A stretch of 64,000 nucleotides of DNA from Natrinema mahii (lineage in GTDB: Archaea > Halobacteriota > Halobacteria > Halobacteriales > Natrialbaceae), in NCBI GenBank assembly GCA_000690595.2, contig JHUT02000013.1, positions 1 through 64,000 on the forward strand, in the 5' to 3' direction. Below, piece after piece: positions 33,663-42,445 of the stretch (position 1 is its first letter; every line of letters starts with the position of its first letter). A model generated the notes under the pieces. It had not been told where the DNA came from, did not search any database, and was given only the letters and a program-made list of their open reading frames with translations. Made by a program: the position numbers and the translations under genes.

Positions 33663-34529
33663 TCAGGTGTCTCCGGAACCGGCCATCTCACCGGGGATGT
33701 CGACATCGTCCATCAACAAGACACGTCGTTCAGTATACTCGAGGCCGTTCTTGCGCTGCGTCCGCTTTTTGACTGCCAGCCTGCTCTTCGAGAGATCGAG
33801 CAACGCATCGATCGTTCGGGAGACCAATTTCTTCGCGTAGTCGTCGCTGATGCCCTTCTCCTGCCGTCGGATCCAGTGTTTCATATCTCCGGCGGTGACG
33901 TACTCTCGAACGCTTGTGCTCCCCTTCCGCCAGGGGTTGTCTCCAACCGCTGGATCGGTACGTGCCTTCCAGAGCTTTGCAGCGAGCCGTGACGGGAGCG
34001 ACGATGTCGTCGCCCGGAGCATATCCTCGTCCATCTTCGCGAGCTGCTGGAGTGGAAGCAGATCTCCATACGAGAGGGAGACATCGCCACCACGCTCGAG
34101 TGGGTCGTCACTCTCGGGCAATCGGAAGTAGCTCTCACCGTTGTCTTTCTGGATGCGCTCGAGGCGACCATCCACAACGTCGATCTCGCCTTCGTCGACG
34201 TGATCCTCCAAGAGGTGTGCACCCTTCTCGAGTTCGCGGGCTTGGAGTTCACCGACGCGGTCTTTGTTGGCGTTGAGTTTCTTCTCGTGGGCGTCTAATC
34301 GGGCCTCGATGGATGTCTGTGATTCTTCCAGGTCCTCGAGCCGTGCTTCGAGAACCTTGTTTTCCGTGTGGGCCTCCTTGAGTTCGGCTTCGAGGTGACC
34401 GATGCGGTCGTCCTTTTGGGAGAGTTCGTCTTCGAGGGTTGTGACACGCTCGTGAAGCCGCTCGAGTTCGTCGACGAGTGTTTGGAGTGTCTGTGCATCA
34501 GGGTCGGGACAGTCTGTGTTCGCGCTCAT
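33663..34529 (-). CDS. Coiled-coil haloarchaeal plasmid protein
   Basis: The 288-residue protein begins with a long coiled coil of about 100 residues (ELERLHERVTTLEDELSQKD, EAELKEAHTENKVLEARLED). A beta-containing middle (GESYFRLPESDD) and a helical C-terminal domain with a basic patch (DYAKKLVSRTIDALLDLSKS, VKKRTQRKNGLEYTERRVLL) follow; the C-terminal part could be a DNA-binding winged helix. I recall similar proteins on haloarchaeal plasmids without assigned role. It is upstream of no obvious operon partner; 250 bases separate it from the next minus-strand gene. Confidence 0.65.
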   Translation of the reverse strand: MSANTDCPDPDAQTLQTLVDELERLHERVTTLEDELSQKDDRIGHLEAELKEAHTENKVLEARLEDLEESQTSIEARLDAHEKKLNANKDRVGELQARELEKGAHLLEDHVDEGEIDVVDGRLERIQKDNGESYFRLPESDDPLERGGDVSLSYGDLLPLQQLAKMDEDMLRATTSSLPSRLAAKLWKARTDPAVGDNPWRKGSTSVREYVTAGDMKHWIRRQEKGISDDYAKKLVSRTIDALLDLSKSRLAVKKRTQRKNGLEYTERRVLLMDDVDIPGEMAGSGDT

Positions 34530-34785
34530 TTGGTTCTGGATTCGGTGTCGTTATCGGGCGATTCGACTCGCGCTGCTGGTCGATATCGGGAACGCTGGTC
34601 GAGCAGTAGACTACCAACTCGAGAGCCGTCGAGGGAGTGCAGTGGCCGTCTCCCTGAAAGACGTCTTCGTGTTCGAAAGTCCGGTGTCGGCCTATCAGGG
34701 TTAGTGGCTCCGTCTCGACTGGCGAGGCCGGTGGTCTACTGCACTGGATAAGTCAACGCGATCCCGAGGTGGTGTGCTGGATCAG

Positions 34786-35415
34786 CTAGCCACCCTCGGG
34801 TTGGAGTCGACAGTCATGGCTTGCCAGCGTGGTGAGCGAGTCGAACGGACACTCGCAGATATCGCAGTAATGGCTCTGCTCCGTGAGGAACGTCTCACGG
34901 TTCATGTGGCCGCCATCGGGCACGGCAGACTGTTTTTGATCGCTTTCACTGGAACCGTGCTCGCTGGGCCATTCCTGTACGTCAAGGTCGACTTCGGTAA
35001 TCGGTTCGCGACCAGTTTCTCTCCAATCGCTATTGCGGCGTTCGTGTTCGATCCGCCAGGCTTCGCCACCGGTATCGGGGACAACCATCACCCGTCGGCG
35101 ACGGCCGTTGATCGTCGTGTACTCGAACACGAATTCGACGGTCGTCTCGGTGGGCAGGTCACAGCCGCCGTCGGTTGCAAGACGTGGGTCGTCATCGGCA
35201 TCGACGAATAGAATTCCGTCCTCGGTCTCGAGAGTGTTGGCTTGGGTATCGTCGTCGGCGATAATGATCTCTGAGCCGTCAGTCGCTTCGATGTCGCCCG
35301 GTTCGTAGCCGGCGACGGCGCGGGCCTCCGCTCGCAGGCGCATCTCGCGAGCGCCTTTGCGCTCGAGTTGTTCGGCACGCTTTAGGACAGCTTCGTGGTC
35401 GGTGACCATCGTCAT
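34786..35415 (-). CDS. Acidic protein with C-terminal zinc-finger
   Basis: The 209-residue product starts with a helical segment (AVLKRAEQLERKGAREMRLR), has a beta-rich middle (TTVEFVFEYTTINGRRRRVM) and ends in a zinc finger YCDICECPFDSLTTLASHDC, a C2HC-type site. Its ATG overlaps the stop of the upstream gene by four bases, so it is translated in coupling with it. Both could be controlled from the operator-like repeats at 35826-35860. Function unknown; the pattern suggests a DNA-associated plasmid protein. Confidence 0.65.
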   Translation of the reverse strand: MTMVTDHEAVLKRAEQLERKGAREMRLRAEARAVAGYEPGDIEATDGSEIIIADDDTQANTLETEDGILFVDADDDPRLATDGGCDLPTETTVEFVFEYTTINGRRRRVMVVPDTGGEAWRIEHERRNSDWRETGREPITEVDLDVQEWPSEHGSSESDQKQSAVPDGGHMNRETFLTEQSHYCDICECPFDSLTTLASHDCRLQPEGG

Positions 35416-35717
35416 TGGTCGCCCACCTCGACAGCGCCGACGATCGCGTCAGCCATCGTCTTGAACAGGTACTGCACTTCGAAGCCGCCGCGACGGTCAG
35501 CGATGTAGTCGATCCAGTCGTCGATCGTCTTCTCAACGTCCTCGAGGTCGTATCGGACGGTGCGCTCGCCGTTCTCGACAACATGAACGGACTCGTCGAT
35601 CGTCCGGTAGACGTGGTGTGCGCCCTCGTTGTCGACGCCGACAGGGATGTAGTCGTCGCGTGGGTCGGTAGTCTGTGCTTCCGAAACCGTTTCGTGGGTC
35701 CGCGGTTGAACACTCAT
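35412..35717 (-). CDS. Small acidic protein upstream of the zinc-finger gene
   Basis: From ATG 35717 (MSVQPRTHETVSE) the protein has 101 residues. It contains YIPVGVDNEGAHHVYRTIDE, a short beta-rich part, and a helical end (LEDVEKTIDDWIDYIADRRG) with EVQYLFKTMADAIV. The longer frame from 35819 has non-haloarchaeal sequence. The four-base overlap with the next gene marks a two-gene operon. It is divergent from the small HTH gene at 35892, whose product may repress both. Confidence 0.65.
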   Translation of the reverse strand: MSVQPRTHETVSEAQTTDPRDDYIPVGVDNEGAHHVYRTIDESVHVVENGERTVRYDLEDVEKTIDDWIDYIADRRGGFEVQYLFKTMADAIVGAVEVGDQ

Positions 35718-35825
35718 TGTCCTTCTTGCCTGGAGGACGCAGGTCGGCTGCTCCAACAGCCGGCCGAGAATCGGTTTTCCCAGCCCCCTGCGCCTCACAG
35801 CTACTACTCTATCAGCCAATCTATT

Positions 35826-35860
35826 AAACCTATTGGTTGTAGGTTATCACCAGTAGGTTT
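35826..35860. promoter_or_regulatory. Three AACCTA/TAGGTT repeats between divergent genes
   Basis: AAACCTA at 35826-35832, TAGGTT at 35840-35845 and TAGGTTT at 35854-35860 lie between the minus operon start (35717) and the HTH gene (35892). The first two form an inverted repeat, and the second and third repeat directly at 14-base spacing. This is a plausible operator for the nearby winged-helix protein. Confidence 0.45.
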
Positions 35861-35891
35861 TTGGCAATCGCCATCAACTTATCATACACCG

Positions 35892-36134
35892 ATGAGTATA
35901 GCAACCAAATCCATGGACGCAAACGATATGCGCGACGCTGATTGGGAAATCCTCAACGTGCTTCGCGAAGGGCGTGCAAATGCACCGCTTATCGCCGAAG
36001 AAACGGGCTACTCTTCGCAGTACGTCCGAGAGCGACTTGGGCGTCTGAAACAGGATGATATCGTCAAGCCACTGGGGCATGGCATCTATGAGATCAACGA
36101 AGACCAAGTGCCGGAGCGTAATCACGATGAGTAA
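35892..36134 (+). CDS. Small winged-helix regulator
   Basis: The 80-residue product is a single winged helix: ANDMRDADWEILNVLREGRA, then PLIAEETGYSSQYVRERLGR as the HTH, and a wing KPLGHGIYEINEDQ. It resembles the many short MarR/ArsR-like haloarchaeal regulators. ATG 35892 is used; ATG 35913 is also possible. The AACCTA repeats 30-65 bases upstream are its likely operator. The truncated GHKL copy begins immediately after its stop codon, so a recombination joint lies there. Confidence 0.75.
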   Translation: MSIATKSMDANDMRDADWEILNVLREGRANAPLIAEETGYSSQYVRERLGRLKQDDIVKPLGHGIYEINEDQVPERNHDE

Positions 36135-36727
36135 CTGAACTTTGCCCGCAACGATATCCAGTCCGGCTGTGATCGCTGGCAGCGGATCGACAACGCCCTC
36201 AAGCAAGCACGTGATGATCGTATGCCGATGTTTCGGACGCCCGGCTGACTGCTGAGAGTCGGAAGGTAATGGTCGAGGCGATGGCATCTGAGTCATCGGA
36301 TAAGCAGTGGGCCGATCGCAAACTGTTCAAGTTGACAACCGAGTCCCTCATCAACCTCAAAGAGATCCGAGCAGCCTCGGAAGTTAGGTGGGTTGGCGGA
36401 TCCCAAAAAGGAACAGACCAGTTCGTCAAACGCGGCTACGTCGTCCTCAATATAAGTGATTCAGCGACGCAGCGGCTTCGCAATCTCGCCACCGACGAAG
36501 ATACATCAATAGCGGTGCCAGAGACGTTCGATGTTGGCGAGCAAGCAGAGTCAGAGGGAGTCTGGACAGGCTATCATCGCAACGAGGACGAATCGCAGTT
36601 GAACGCTGATCAGCAGCGGTATCTTTGCTTCGCACGAGAGCTTGGAATTGAGCGAGATGTGTACTATGGCGAGGCAAGTGCCGATGCCTGGACCGACGGC
36701 AGGACGTACATCGTGATCACTGACTCT
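36135..36727 (+). pseudogene. Truncated, frameshifted second copy of the GHKL/HExxH gene
   Basis: From CTGAACTTTGCCCGC the sequence follows the gene at 26934-28640 from about base 27791 onward (NFARNDIQSGCDRWQRIDNA). A one-base deletion near 36220 breaks the frame. The rest reads in frame as WADRKLFKLTTESLINLKEI and on to ADAWTDGRTYIVITDS, close to the full copy. It ends before the HExxH domain. The ATP-binding N-terminus is missing too. It is therefore a dead internal fragment, and it diverged from the full copy by many silent and replacement changes. Confidence 0.75.
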
Positions 36728-36799
36728 GAGCGGCGCAGAGAGACAGATACCGTAGGTATTCCTGAACGCAGCAAAGCGTCACTGCAGGCCGGTCTCAAG

Positions 36800-36842
36800 T
36801 TCGTCGACAGCCTCCTTCGAGTTTGACATCACGCACAAAGGG
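36800..36842. repeat. Copy of the segment at 29183-29226
   Basis: This stretch, TTCGTCGACAGC near its left and TGACATCACGCACAAAGG at its right, repeats 29183-29226 with few changes. In both places it lies shortly behind GHKL gene sequence, so one duplicated block carried both. On the minus strand it encodes the head MSNSKEAVDEL. Confidence 0.55.
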
Positions 36843-36932
36843 ACGGTGACAGTTTTCGTGAGAATTACTTGGGGGAAGAACCTGATCATCTCGCAGTCGA
36901 GATGATGGATGAGGCAGGGCTTAGATAACCGG

Positions 36933-37322
36933 CTACTTTTCGAAGAGCATACTTTTCACCAGCGTTGCGACGAACACGACCCCCGAAATGATTCCGAGGA
37001 TAGCAGTCTTGATCCCGGCAGCCAACAGTGCTACGGCGTATCGTCCGTATCGATAGTCGGAGTGCCAGAGGTCACTAAACACCCCAACTACGAATTGGGC
37101 TACTGTTGCTAACCCATCGAAGATTAGCACGTAGAGGACGCTGTAGATCGCTGATCCCGTTCGATGGATGAAGATGTATATGAGTGATTCTCCGGTACGA
37201 GTGTAGTCTCGGGTGAAAGGGCGGGTCATGCGACTGCCACTCCAAGGGTCTCGACACCAGCCAAGGAACGATGAGACTCTTCGCTTGATTAGGTCGATCA
37301 CGGCCCAAAGCAATCCAAACAT
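36933..37322 (-). CDS. Membrane protein, unrecognised
   Basis: From ATG 37322 (MFGLLWAVIDLIKRR) the protein has 129 residues with hydrophobic segments at the start, at IYIFIHRTGSAIYSVLYVLI, ATVAQFVVGVFS and ALLAAGIKTAILGIISGVVF. Positively charged loops lie between them. No family is recognised. It is separated from the next plus-strand cassette by a 237-base divergent region. Confidence 0.6.
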   Translation of the reverse strand: MFGLLWAVIDLIKRRVSSFLGWCRDPWSGSRMTRPFTRDYTRTGESLIYIFIHRTGSAIYSVLYVLIFDGLATVAQFVVGVFSDLWHSDYRYGRYAVALLAAGIKTAILGIISGVVFVATLVKSMLFEK

Positions 37323-37559
37323 TGTACTTCTGAGTATATGTCGGTGGTAATGTAAATCTGTGTAGCACACTATTTTTGAGCCTGTAACACACTCAGGATG
37401 ACAAAGAGAGTTTCCCTCCGGAAGCCAGTTTAACTAATCTCCCGATTTATGACGAGAGAACTCCAGACACGGCGAGTTTCTACTTTCGCTCCGAATGGGG
37501 AACTAATATACGCCCCGATGTAGCACATTCAACAAACAACGCTGTCGGAGGTACCCCAA

Positions 37560-38657
37560 ATGCACATACCCGAAGGACAATACAATCTCAAAGAATTCTG
37601 CCGAGTCATCTTTGACTCGCCAGAGCGTGTCCTAGAAGGGTACCACGGCCAACGCATCAAATCGTTTCTCTATCTCTCCGACGACGGCTGGAAAGACTAC
37701 CTCGACGAACACTACGAAACCAAAGAACTCGGTGACATCACGAAGTTCGTCGGCGAGTACCGAAACCGAAAGGGTACAGAGCAGCCTGCCAGATTCTACG
37801 TTGGAGAGTATAAAGACGATCTCCAGATGGTCGTCACCGCCGAAACTGAAGAAGCCATTCGACAAGCTCTCCGTCCAGTCTCGGAACATAGCGACTGTCT
37901 GTCGCCGATGCCGATTATGACCGAGGACTTCCAGACGATGAACGAAATTGTCCTCAATACCTACGAGGACATGCGGATTTCTGAATTTAATTCGAAGCGC
38001 GTTCCAAGCTTGGCAGATGCCCGAACTCGACCGGATGTCGATCGTGAAATCGAATACAAAGGAATTGATGGCAGAGACCGGCTTGACGAGTTCCGTGAGG
38101 AATACGGTGTGGTTCCCACCCGTATCCAGTATGAACACGAGAACGTCTCCATCAGGATCGACACATCCGGAAAGTTCACCTTAGAGACCGTCAACCAAGA
38201 GAGCTTCAACATCCTATTTGAGCTGCTGAGTGAGGTTGTCGTGAATGTTCTTGAGCTATTGGACGTGGCGAATCAGATCAAGTTCAAGAAACGGGAGGTG
38301 GTGCCGGGAAACTTGAAAGTGCAGGTGCCGGAAGTGAGTTCTGGTGAAATAGATTTTGACCAACAAGTGTCGTTGATGCAGGCCGAGAATTTTATCAAAG
38401 GAACGAAGAATAGCAATGATCTGAATTTCAGCTTCACGGACGTTACGAAACAGGCTGGGTCGTTGGACTTCTCTGCGCAGGTAACCGACGAGAATCGAGG
38501 ATCGTTGTTCAATGTCAGCGCGACCGAAGAGTCAATGCGGATTGTCCCAAAACAGAACTGTTCGTTCCCATCACTCGTCGAGTTCTATCTGGCCGTGATT
38601 CAGTTGTTGGATGGTGGCGCTGAAATGCGTCTCTATGAGTCTCAGACGGCAGCATAA
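37560..38657 (+). CDS. First gene of a two-gene cassette, unrecognised
   Basis: The 365-residue protein has a mixed alpha/beta composition without membrane parts: YNLKEFCRVIFDSPERVLEG at the start, ITKFVGEYRNRKGTEQPARF, DRDEFREEYGVVPTRIQYEH-like segments in the middle and a beta-rich C-terminal half. I recognise no family. The partner gene follows after only three bases, which marks a tight operon. The cassette is independent of its neighbours on both sides. By analogy with other tight pairs with a nuclease, this one could be a sensor or specificity subunit. Confidence 0.6.
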   Translation: MHIPEGQYNLKEFCRVIFDSPERVLEGYHGQRIKSFLYLSDDGWKDYLDEHYETKELGDITKFVGEYRNRKGTEQPARFYVGEYKDDLQMVVTAETEEAIRQALRPVSEHSDCLSPMPIMTEDFQTMNEIVLNTYEDMRISEFNSKRVPSLADARTRPDVDREIEYKGIDGRDRLDEFREEYGVVPTRIQYEHENVSIRIDTSGKFTLETVNQESFNILFELLSEVVVNVLELLDVANQIKFKKREVVPGNLKVQVPEVSSGEIDFDQQVSLMQAENFIKGTKNSNDLNFSFTDVTKQAGSLDFSAQVTDENRGSLFNVSATEESMRIVPKQNCSFPSLVEFYLAVIQLLDGGAEMRLYESQTAA

Positions 38658-38660
38658 CAC

Positions 38661-39788
38661 ATGACGAATGTTGACCCTCCTAAATCGGTGCCGGAGGGTC
38701 AAGAAACGAAGTATCGCGGGTTGTACGGCAAGTGCATCGAGCACAAACTCGACGTATTTCCGGAACAGTCTAAGCGTGAAGACCTTCGGAAGGAAATAGA
38801 TGTTCAGCGCCAGCACCGAAAACTGATCAGTTACTCCATTTTCCCGTTCGTACAGGATCGTCCAGCTGGGTATAAATTCTTCACCGCGGAACCGCTAGAG
38901 GAGCTTGGTGTGCCGAACTTTGATTTCCTCCTGTGGAACTTGGATGGGAGTGTAATTTTCGGAGAGGCAAAATCGTCGATTCCAAACAGCGCTGAGTCGG
39001 TCGTGAATCAGCTCAAAGAGCGTAAGCAGATCGCTGAAGAGCACAAGGAGTACATTGAGGAGGAATACCTGGGGAACGAAATTGACCATATGGAGTTCGT
39101 GCTATCAACGTACGCCAACCATGGCGATAAGATTGCGAAGGCCATTATCGAGGAGGGCGCGAAGTTCATTACATGGGTCGTAGATGCCTATTACGACACG
39201 TTATGGGTTCGACAGGCACGGCCGACATCTTTCCCAGACAACTTGGAGGCTGAAGAGCCAGATGCGATGCTTCAGGAGTTGGAGCGACGGCATACACACG
39301 ATATGGCGGCGCTAAATGGTGAGTTAGACCGGGTGACGACAAGTTTTGGGCAGGCAGATGTCTTACCGACTGCGATTATCGTGGATCAGCTGCGGGTAGT
39401 GGTACAGGCTCGTCGTGTCGAGGGGCGACATCCATGCGTCGATCGTGCAGACATTGAGGAATACGTCTCGAATAGCTCACTGAACTACACTGAGGAACGT
39501 GTGACGGGTATTGTTGATGACTTGATTGGGGCTGGTAAACGAATCAATTTCCTATCTGAGTGGGACGATGAGCGTGCTGATCTGAAGGTAGTCTCAAACT
39601 ATACAGCAAAAGATGATTTGGAGACGATTCTTGAGGACAAGTGGATTGATTGGCGGATTGAGGATATGAAGGAAGACTTGCGTGATGAGTGTGAGGAGCG
39701 GGTGACTGCTGAGCTTGGCAAACAAAAGCAACTCAACGAGTACGGTGTAGGGGTACCAGATAGTGAAGTAGAAGAAAATTTGGAGTGA
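38661..39788 (+). CDS. PD-(D/E)XK-like nuclease candidate, second gene of the cassette
   Basis: The 375-residue protein shows a nuclease-like core near residues 75-105: VPNFDFLLWNLDGSVIFGEA followed by Lys (Asp ... Glu-Ala-Lys), then helix SAESVVNQLKERKQ. This fits the D...E-x-K pattern of restriction-type nucleases. Downstream it has AKFITWVVDAYYDTLW and a helical C-terminal half with a possible winged helix. The start ATG lies three bases after its partner's stop. The pair may be an undescribed restriction or anti-phage system; only motif and context support this. Confidence 0.65.
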   Translation: MTNVDPPKSVPEGQETKYRGLYGKCIEHKLDVFPEQSKREDLRKEIDVQRQHRKLISYSIFPFVQDRPAGYKFFTAEPLEELGVPNFDFLLWNLDGSVIFGEAKSSIPNSAESVVNQLKERKQIAEEHKEYIEEEYLGNEIDHMEFVLSTYANHGDKIAKAIIEEGAKFITWVVDAYYDTLWVRQARPTSFPDNLEAEEPDAMLQELERRHTHDMAALNGELDRVTTSFGQADVLPTAIIVDQLRVVVQARRVEGRHPCVDRADIEEYVSNSSLNYTEERVTGIVDDLIGAGKRINFLSEWDDERADLKVVSNYTAKDDLETILEDKWIDWRIEDMKEDLRDECEERVTAELGKQKQLNEYGVGVPDSEVEENLE

Positions 39789-39825
39789 CTACAGTTCTGG
39801 TAGAGAATGTAGAAATACTCCCGCG

Positions 39826-40010
39826 TCAGCCGTGCCGTTTTTTGAAGAACTCTTGTTGATCTTCCACACATAGCCATTCGTCTCCTGGCCCGCGTACTGC
39901 GTCGCGTTCGAACGCCTGATCTTCAGCTGAATTCCATGTATAGAAGAAGCTGGCAGAAACAGGCATCGACTCGAAGAAGACCTCTCGCCGCGTTTCAACT
40001 AACGGACCTA
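39826..40010 (-). pseudogene. C-terminal gene fragment, unidentified
   Basis: A minus-strand frame reads VETRREVFFESMPVSASFFY and then WNSAEDQAFERDAVRGPGDE, WLCVEDQQEFFKKRHG to TGA at 39826-39828. It is strongly coding in character but has no start, so it is probably the tail of a broken gene. Confidence 0.35.
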
Positions 40011-40016
40011 CTACCG

Positions 40017-40256
40017 CTACAGTTCGACCTGATCGATGAACTCGACAGTGTCTTCGAGAACCGATTCGACCGCTTCGCGTTCATCGGGATTGGTCTGCAG
40101 CGTGTCGAGGTAGCCGTAGTCGTGCGCCAGGTTGTTCCGATACTCCACGACCGTTTTCAGAGTGCCCTGATACTGGTCGAACAGGTCGAGGACAAACGCC
40201 ATGTGCCGGTACCGGCCAAGCCCGTCATTGCCGTACAGATCTTCGAACTGGTCCAT
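40017..40256 (-). CDS. Small HEPN-like protein or remnant
   Basis: The 79-residue frame begins MDQFEDLYGNDGLGRYRHMA and contains FVLDLFDQYQGTLKTVVEYR, then RNNLAHDYG, an R-x4-H arrangement as in HEPN ribonucleases. The helical pattern and the acidic end fit a HEPN core, though short. HEPN domains usually act as RNases in TA and defence systems. It is not paired with an obvious antitoxin. It could be a truncated remainder, because a gene fragment lies directly downstream. Confidence 0.45.
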   Translation of the reverse strand: MDQFEDLYGNDGLGRYRHMAFVLDLFDQYQGTLKTVVEYRNNLAHDYGYLDTLQTNPDEREAVESVLEDTVEFIDQVEL

Positions 40257-40376
40257 AGTGATGTCGTACCAGGTTCTGTTGGTAACTCTCTATCGCTCCA
40301 AAACCCACAAAATTACTGTAGCGTATTAGAGTGGATGGAAAATATTAAGCGTCGATATAGCCTAGCTGAGTGTACG

Positions 40377-41378
40377 ATGACTGAGTACGTTTCGACCACG
40401 CCGGGGCTGTATCCGCTTCCGGACTGGGCGAAAGACGACCTTTCGCATCTCAAAGGCCACCAGAAACACGACCTCATCAGCGGCGACGAGGGCGAGGAGA
40501 TCACCGCGGTCTACGAGGAGGCCCGCGACGAAGTGATCGGCGTCCAGGAAGACGCCGGCCTCGACCGCATCGTCGAAGGCCAACTGCGCTGGGACGACAT
40601 GCTCGCCCACCCGCTCGCAGTCGCTGACGCCGTCGAAACGCGCGGGATCGTCCGCTACTACGACAACAACAACTTCTATCGCGAGCCCGTCGTCACCGAC
40701 GACCTCGCGGCCACCGGTGACATCGCCTCGGAACTCGAGGCGGCGGCCGACCTGACCGACGGCACCCTTCAGGCCGTCCTCCCCGGCCCGTACTCGCTTG
40801 CCGACCTCGCGACCGACGAACACTACGGTGACGAAGCCGACTTCCTCGCTGCGATCGCTGACTTCCTCGCCGACGAGGCCGACGCCTTCCACGATGTCGA
40901 GACGCTATTCTTGCTCGAGCCCTCGCTGGTCGAGAACGCACCCGCAGACGGCCACGACGAACGCGCGAGCGAAGCGATCGATCAGGTCGCCGGCGCGGTC
41001 GACGCCGACGTCGTCGTCCACCCCTACTGGGGCGCACTCGAGGAGAAGGTCTACGCCCATCTGCTCGACGCCGACATCGACGCCGTCGGCTTCGACTTCG
41101 TCTCGAATCAGGACGACAACCTCTACAACATCCAGGAGTACGGCGCAACCGACGATATCGCACTCGGGCTCGCTGACGGCCAGAACACCCTCGTCGAAGA
41201 CCCCGAAGCGATCCGCGACCGCGTCGAGTGGGTCGAGGGACAGCTGCCGACGGCTGACTTCGAGACAGTCTACCTGACAACGAACACGGAGACGTTCTAC
41301 CTGCCATACGCAAAGTACGTCGAGAAACTCGAGGTCCTTGCGGAAGCCGCAGACCTCGCGGAGGTGACCCCAGCATGA
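40377..41378 (+). CDS. MetE-like methionine synthase N-terminal-type subunit
   Basis: The 333-residue protein starts MTEYVSTTPGLYPLPDWAKD and belongs to the UROD/MetE-like barrel fold: DRIVEGQLRWDDMLAHPLAV, PGPYSLADLATDE, LFLLEPSLVEN and DIDAVGFDFVSNQDD. It lacks the clear zinc-ligand Cys residues of the downstream gene, so it is probably the non-catalytic or substrate-binding partner. Haloarchaea often carry the two methionine-synthase genes adjacent, as here with a 4-base overlap. GC content and codon use are higher than around it, in keeping with a core, well-expressed gene. Product: methionine from homocysteine. Confidence 0.85.
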   Translation: MTEYVSTTPGLYPLPDWAKDDLSHLKGHQKHDLISGDEGEEITAVYEEARDEVIGVQEDAGLDRIVEGQLRWDDMLAHPLAVADAVETRGIVRYYDNNNFYREPVVTDDLAATGDIASELEAAADLTDGTLQAVLPGPYSLADLATDEHYGDEADFLAAIADFLADEADAFHDVETLFLLEPSLVENAPADGHDERASEAIDQVAGAVDADVVVHPYWGALEEKVYAHLLDADIDAVGFDFVSNQDDNLYNIQEYGATDDIALGLADGQNTLVEDPEAIRDRVEWVEGQLPTADFETVYLTTNTETFYLPYAKYVEKLEVLAEAADLAEVTPA

Positions 41379-42445
41379 GCGAGAACAAAGATCAATTCCG
41401 ACCCGAGGACCACGAGAACGACCACTTCCTGCTGACGAGCGTCGTCGGCTCCTACCCCAAACCCAAGTGGCTCAACCGCGCGAAAGAGCTCTACGAGGAC
41501 GACGAGGCCGACTTCGACGAGGACAACTGGCAGGAAGCGAAAGACGACGCCGCCCGCGTCATCACGAACGAACACGAACGCGCCGGCCTCGATACCGTCG
41601 TCGACGGCGAGATGCGACGCAACGAGATGGTCGAGTTCTTCGCCCACCGGATCGACGGCTACGAGTTCAACGGCCCCGTCAAGGTGTGGGGACACAACTA
41701 CTTCGACAAGCCCTCCGTCGTCAGCGAAGTCGAGTACGACGAAAGCTGGCTCGTCGACGAGTACAAGTACACTGCAAGCGCTACGAGCCGCCCCGTGAAG
41801 GTCCCGATCACTGGCCCATACACGCTCGCAAGCTGGGCGTTCAACGAAGCCTACGAGGACGATGCGGACCTCGCCTACGCCCTCGCCGACCTCGTCAACG
41901 AGGAGATCGAAAAACTCGTCGACGCCGGTGCCCGCTACATCCAGATCGACGAGCCCGCGCTCGCGACCACGCCCGACGACCACGCTATCGTCGGCGAAGC
42001 CCTCGAGCGCATCGTCGCCGACATCCCCGAGGAAGTCCGTATCGGCCTCCACGTCTGTTACGGTGACTACTCCCGGATCTACCCCGAAATCCTCGAGTTC
42101 CCCGTCGACGAGTTCGACCTCGAACTCGCCAACGGCGACTACGAGCAACTCGACGTCTTCAAAGATCCCGAGTTCACCGCCGATCTCGCACTCGGCGTCT
42201 GTGACGTCCACGTCGCCGAGGTCGAATCGGTCGAGCAGATGGAAGCAAACATCAAGAAAGGCCTCGAGATCGTCCCGCCGGAACAGCTGGTCGTCTCGCC
42301 GGACTGTGGCCTGAAGCTGCTGCCCCGTGAGGTCGCCTACGGCAAGATGGAGAACATGGTGCAGGCGGCCCGCAACGTTGAGGCAGACCTCGACGCGGGG
42401 AACATCGACATCGAGCGCGAGACGCCGACGCCCGCCGACGACTAA
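41375..42445 (+). CDS. metE: Cobalamin-independent methionine synthase, MetE catalytic-domain type
   Basis: The 356-residue protein is the single-domain archaeal MetE form: VVGSYPKPKWLNRAKELYED at the start, VVDGEMRRNEMVEFFAHRID, VPITGPYTLASWAF, ARYIQIDEPALATTPDD, RIGLHVCYGDYS and LVVSPDCGLKLLPREVAYGK. The His and Cys in LHVCYGDY and the Cys in SPDCGLK are the expected zinc ligands for binding homocysteine. It transfers the methyl group to make methionine, without cobalamin. It is translationally coupled to the upstream paralogue. GC-rich sequence with strong CTCGAC/GAC-type codons marks it as a core gene, unusual in this accessory setting. Confidence 0.9.
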   Translation: MSENKDQFRPEDHENDHFLLTSVVGSYPKPKWLNRAKELYEDDEADFDEDNWQEAKDDAARVITNEHERAGLDTVVDGEMRRNEMVEFFAHRIDGYEFNGPVKVWGHNYFDKPSVVSEVEYDESWLVDEYKYTASATSRPVKVPITGPYTLASWAFNEAYEDDADLAYALADLVNEEIEKLVDAGARYIQIDEPALATTPDDHAIVGEALERIVADIPEEVRIGLHVCYGDYSRIYPEILEFPVDEFDLELANGDYEQLDVFKDPEFTADLALGVCDVHVAEVESVEQMEANIKKGLEIVPPEQLVVSPDCGLKLLPREVAYGKMENMVQAARNVEADLDAGNIDIERETPTPADD

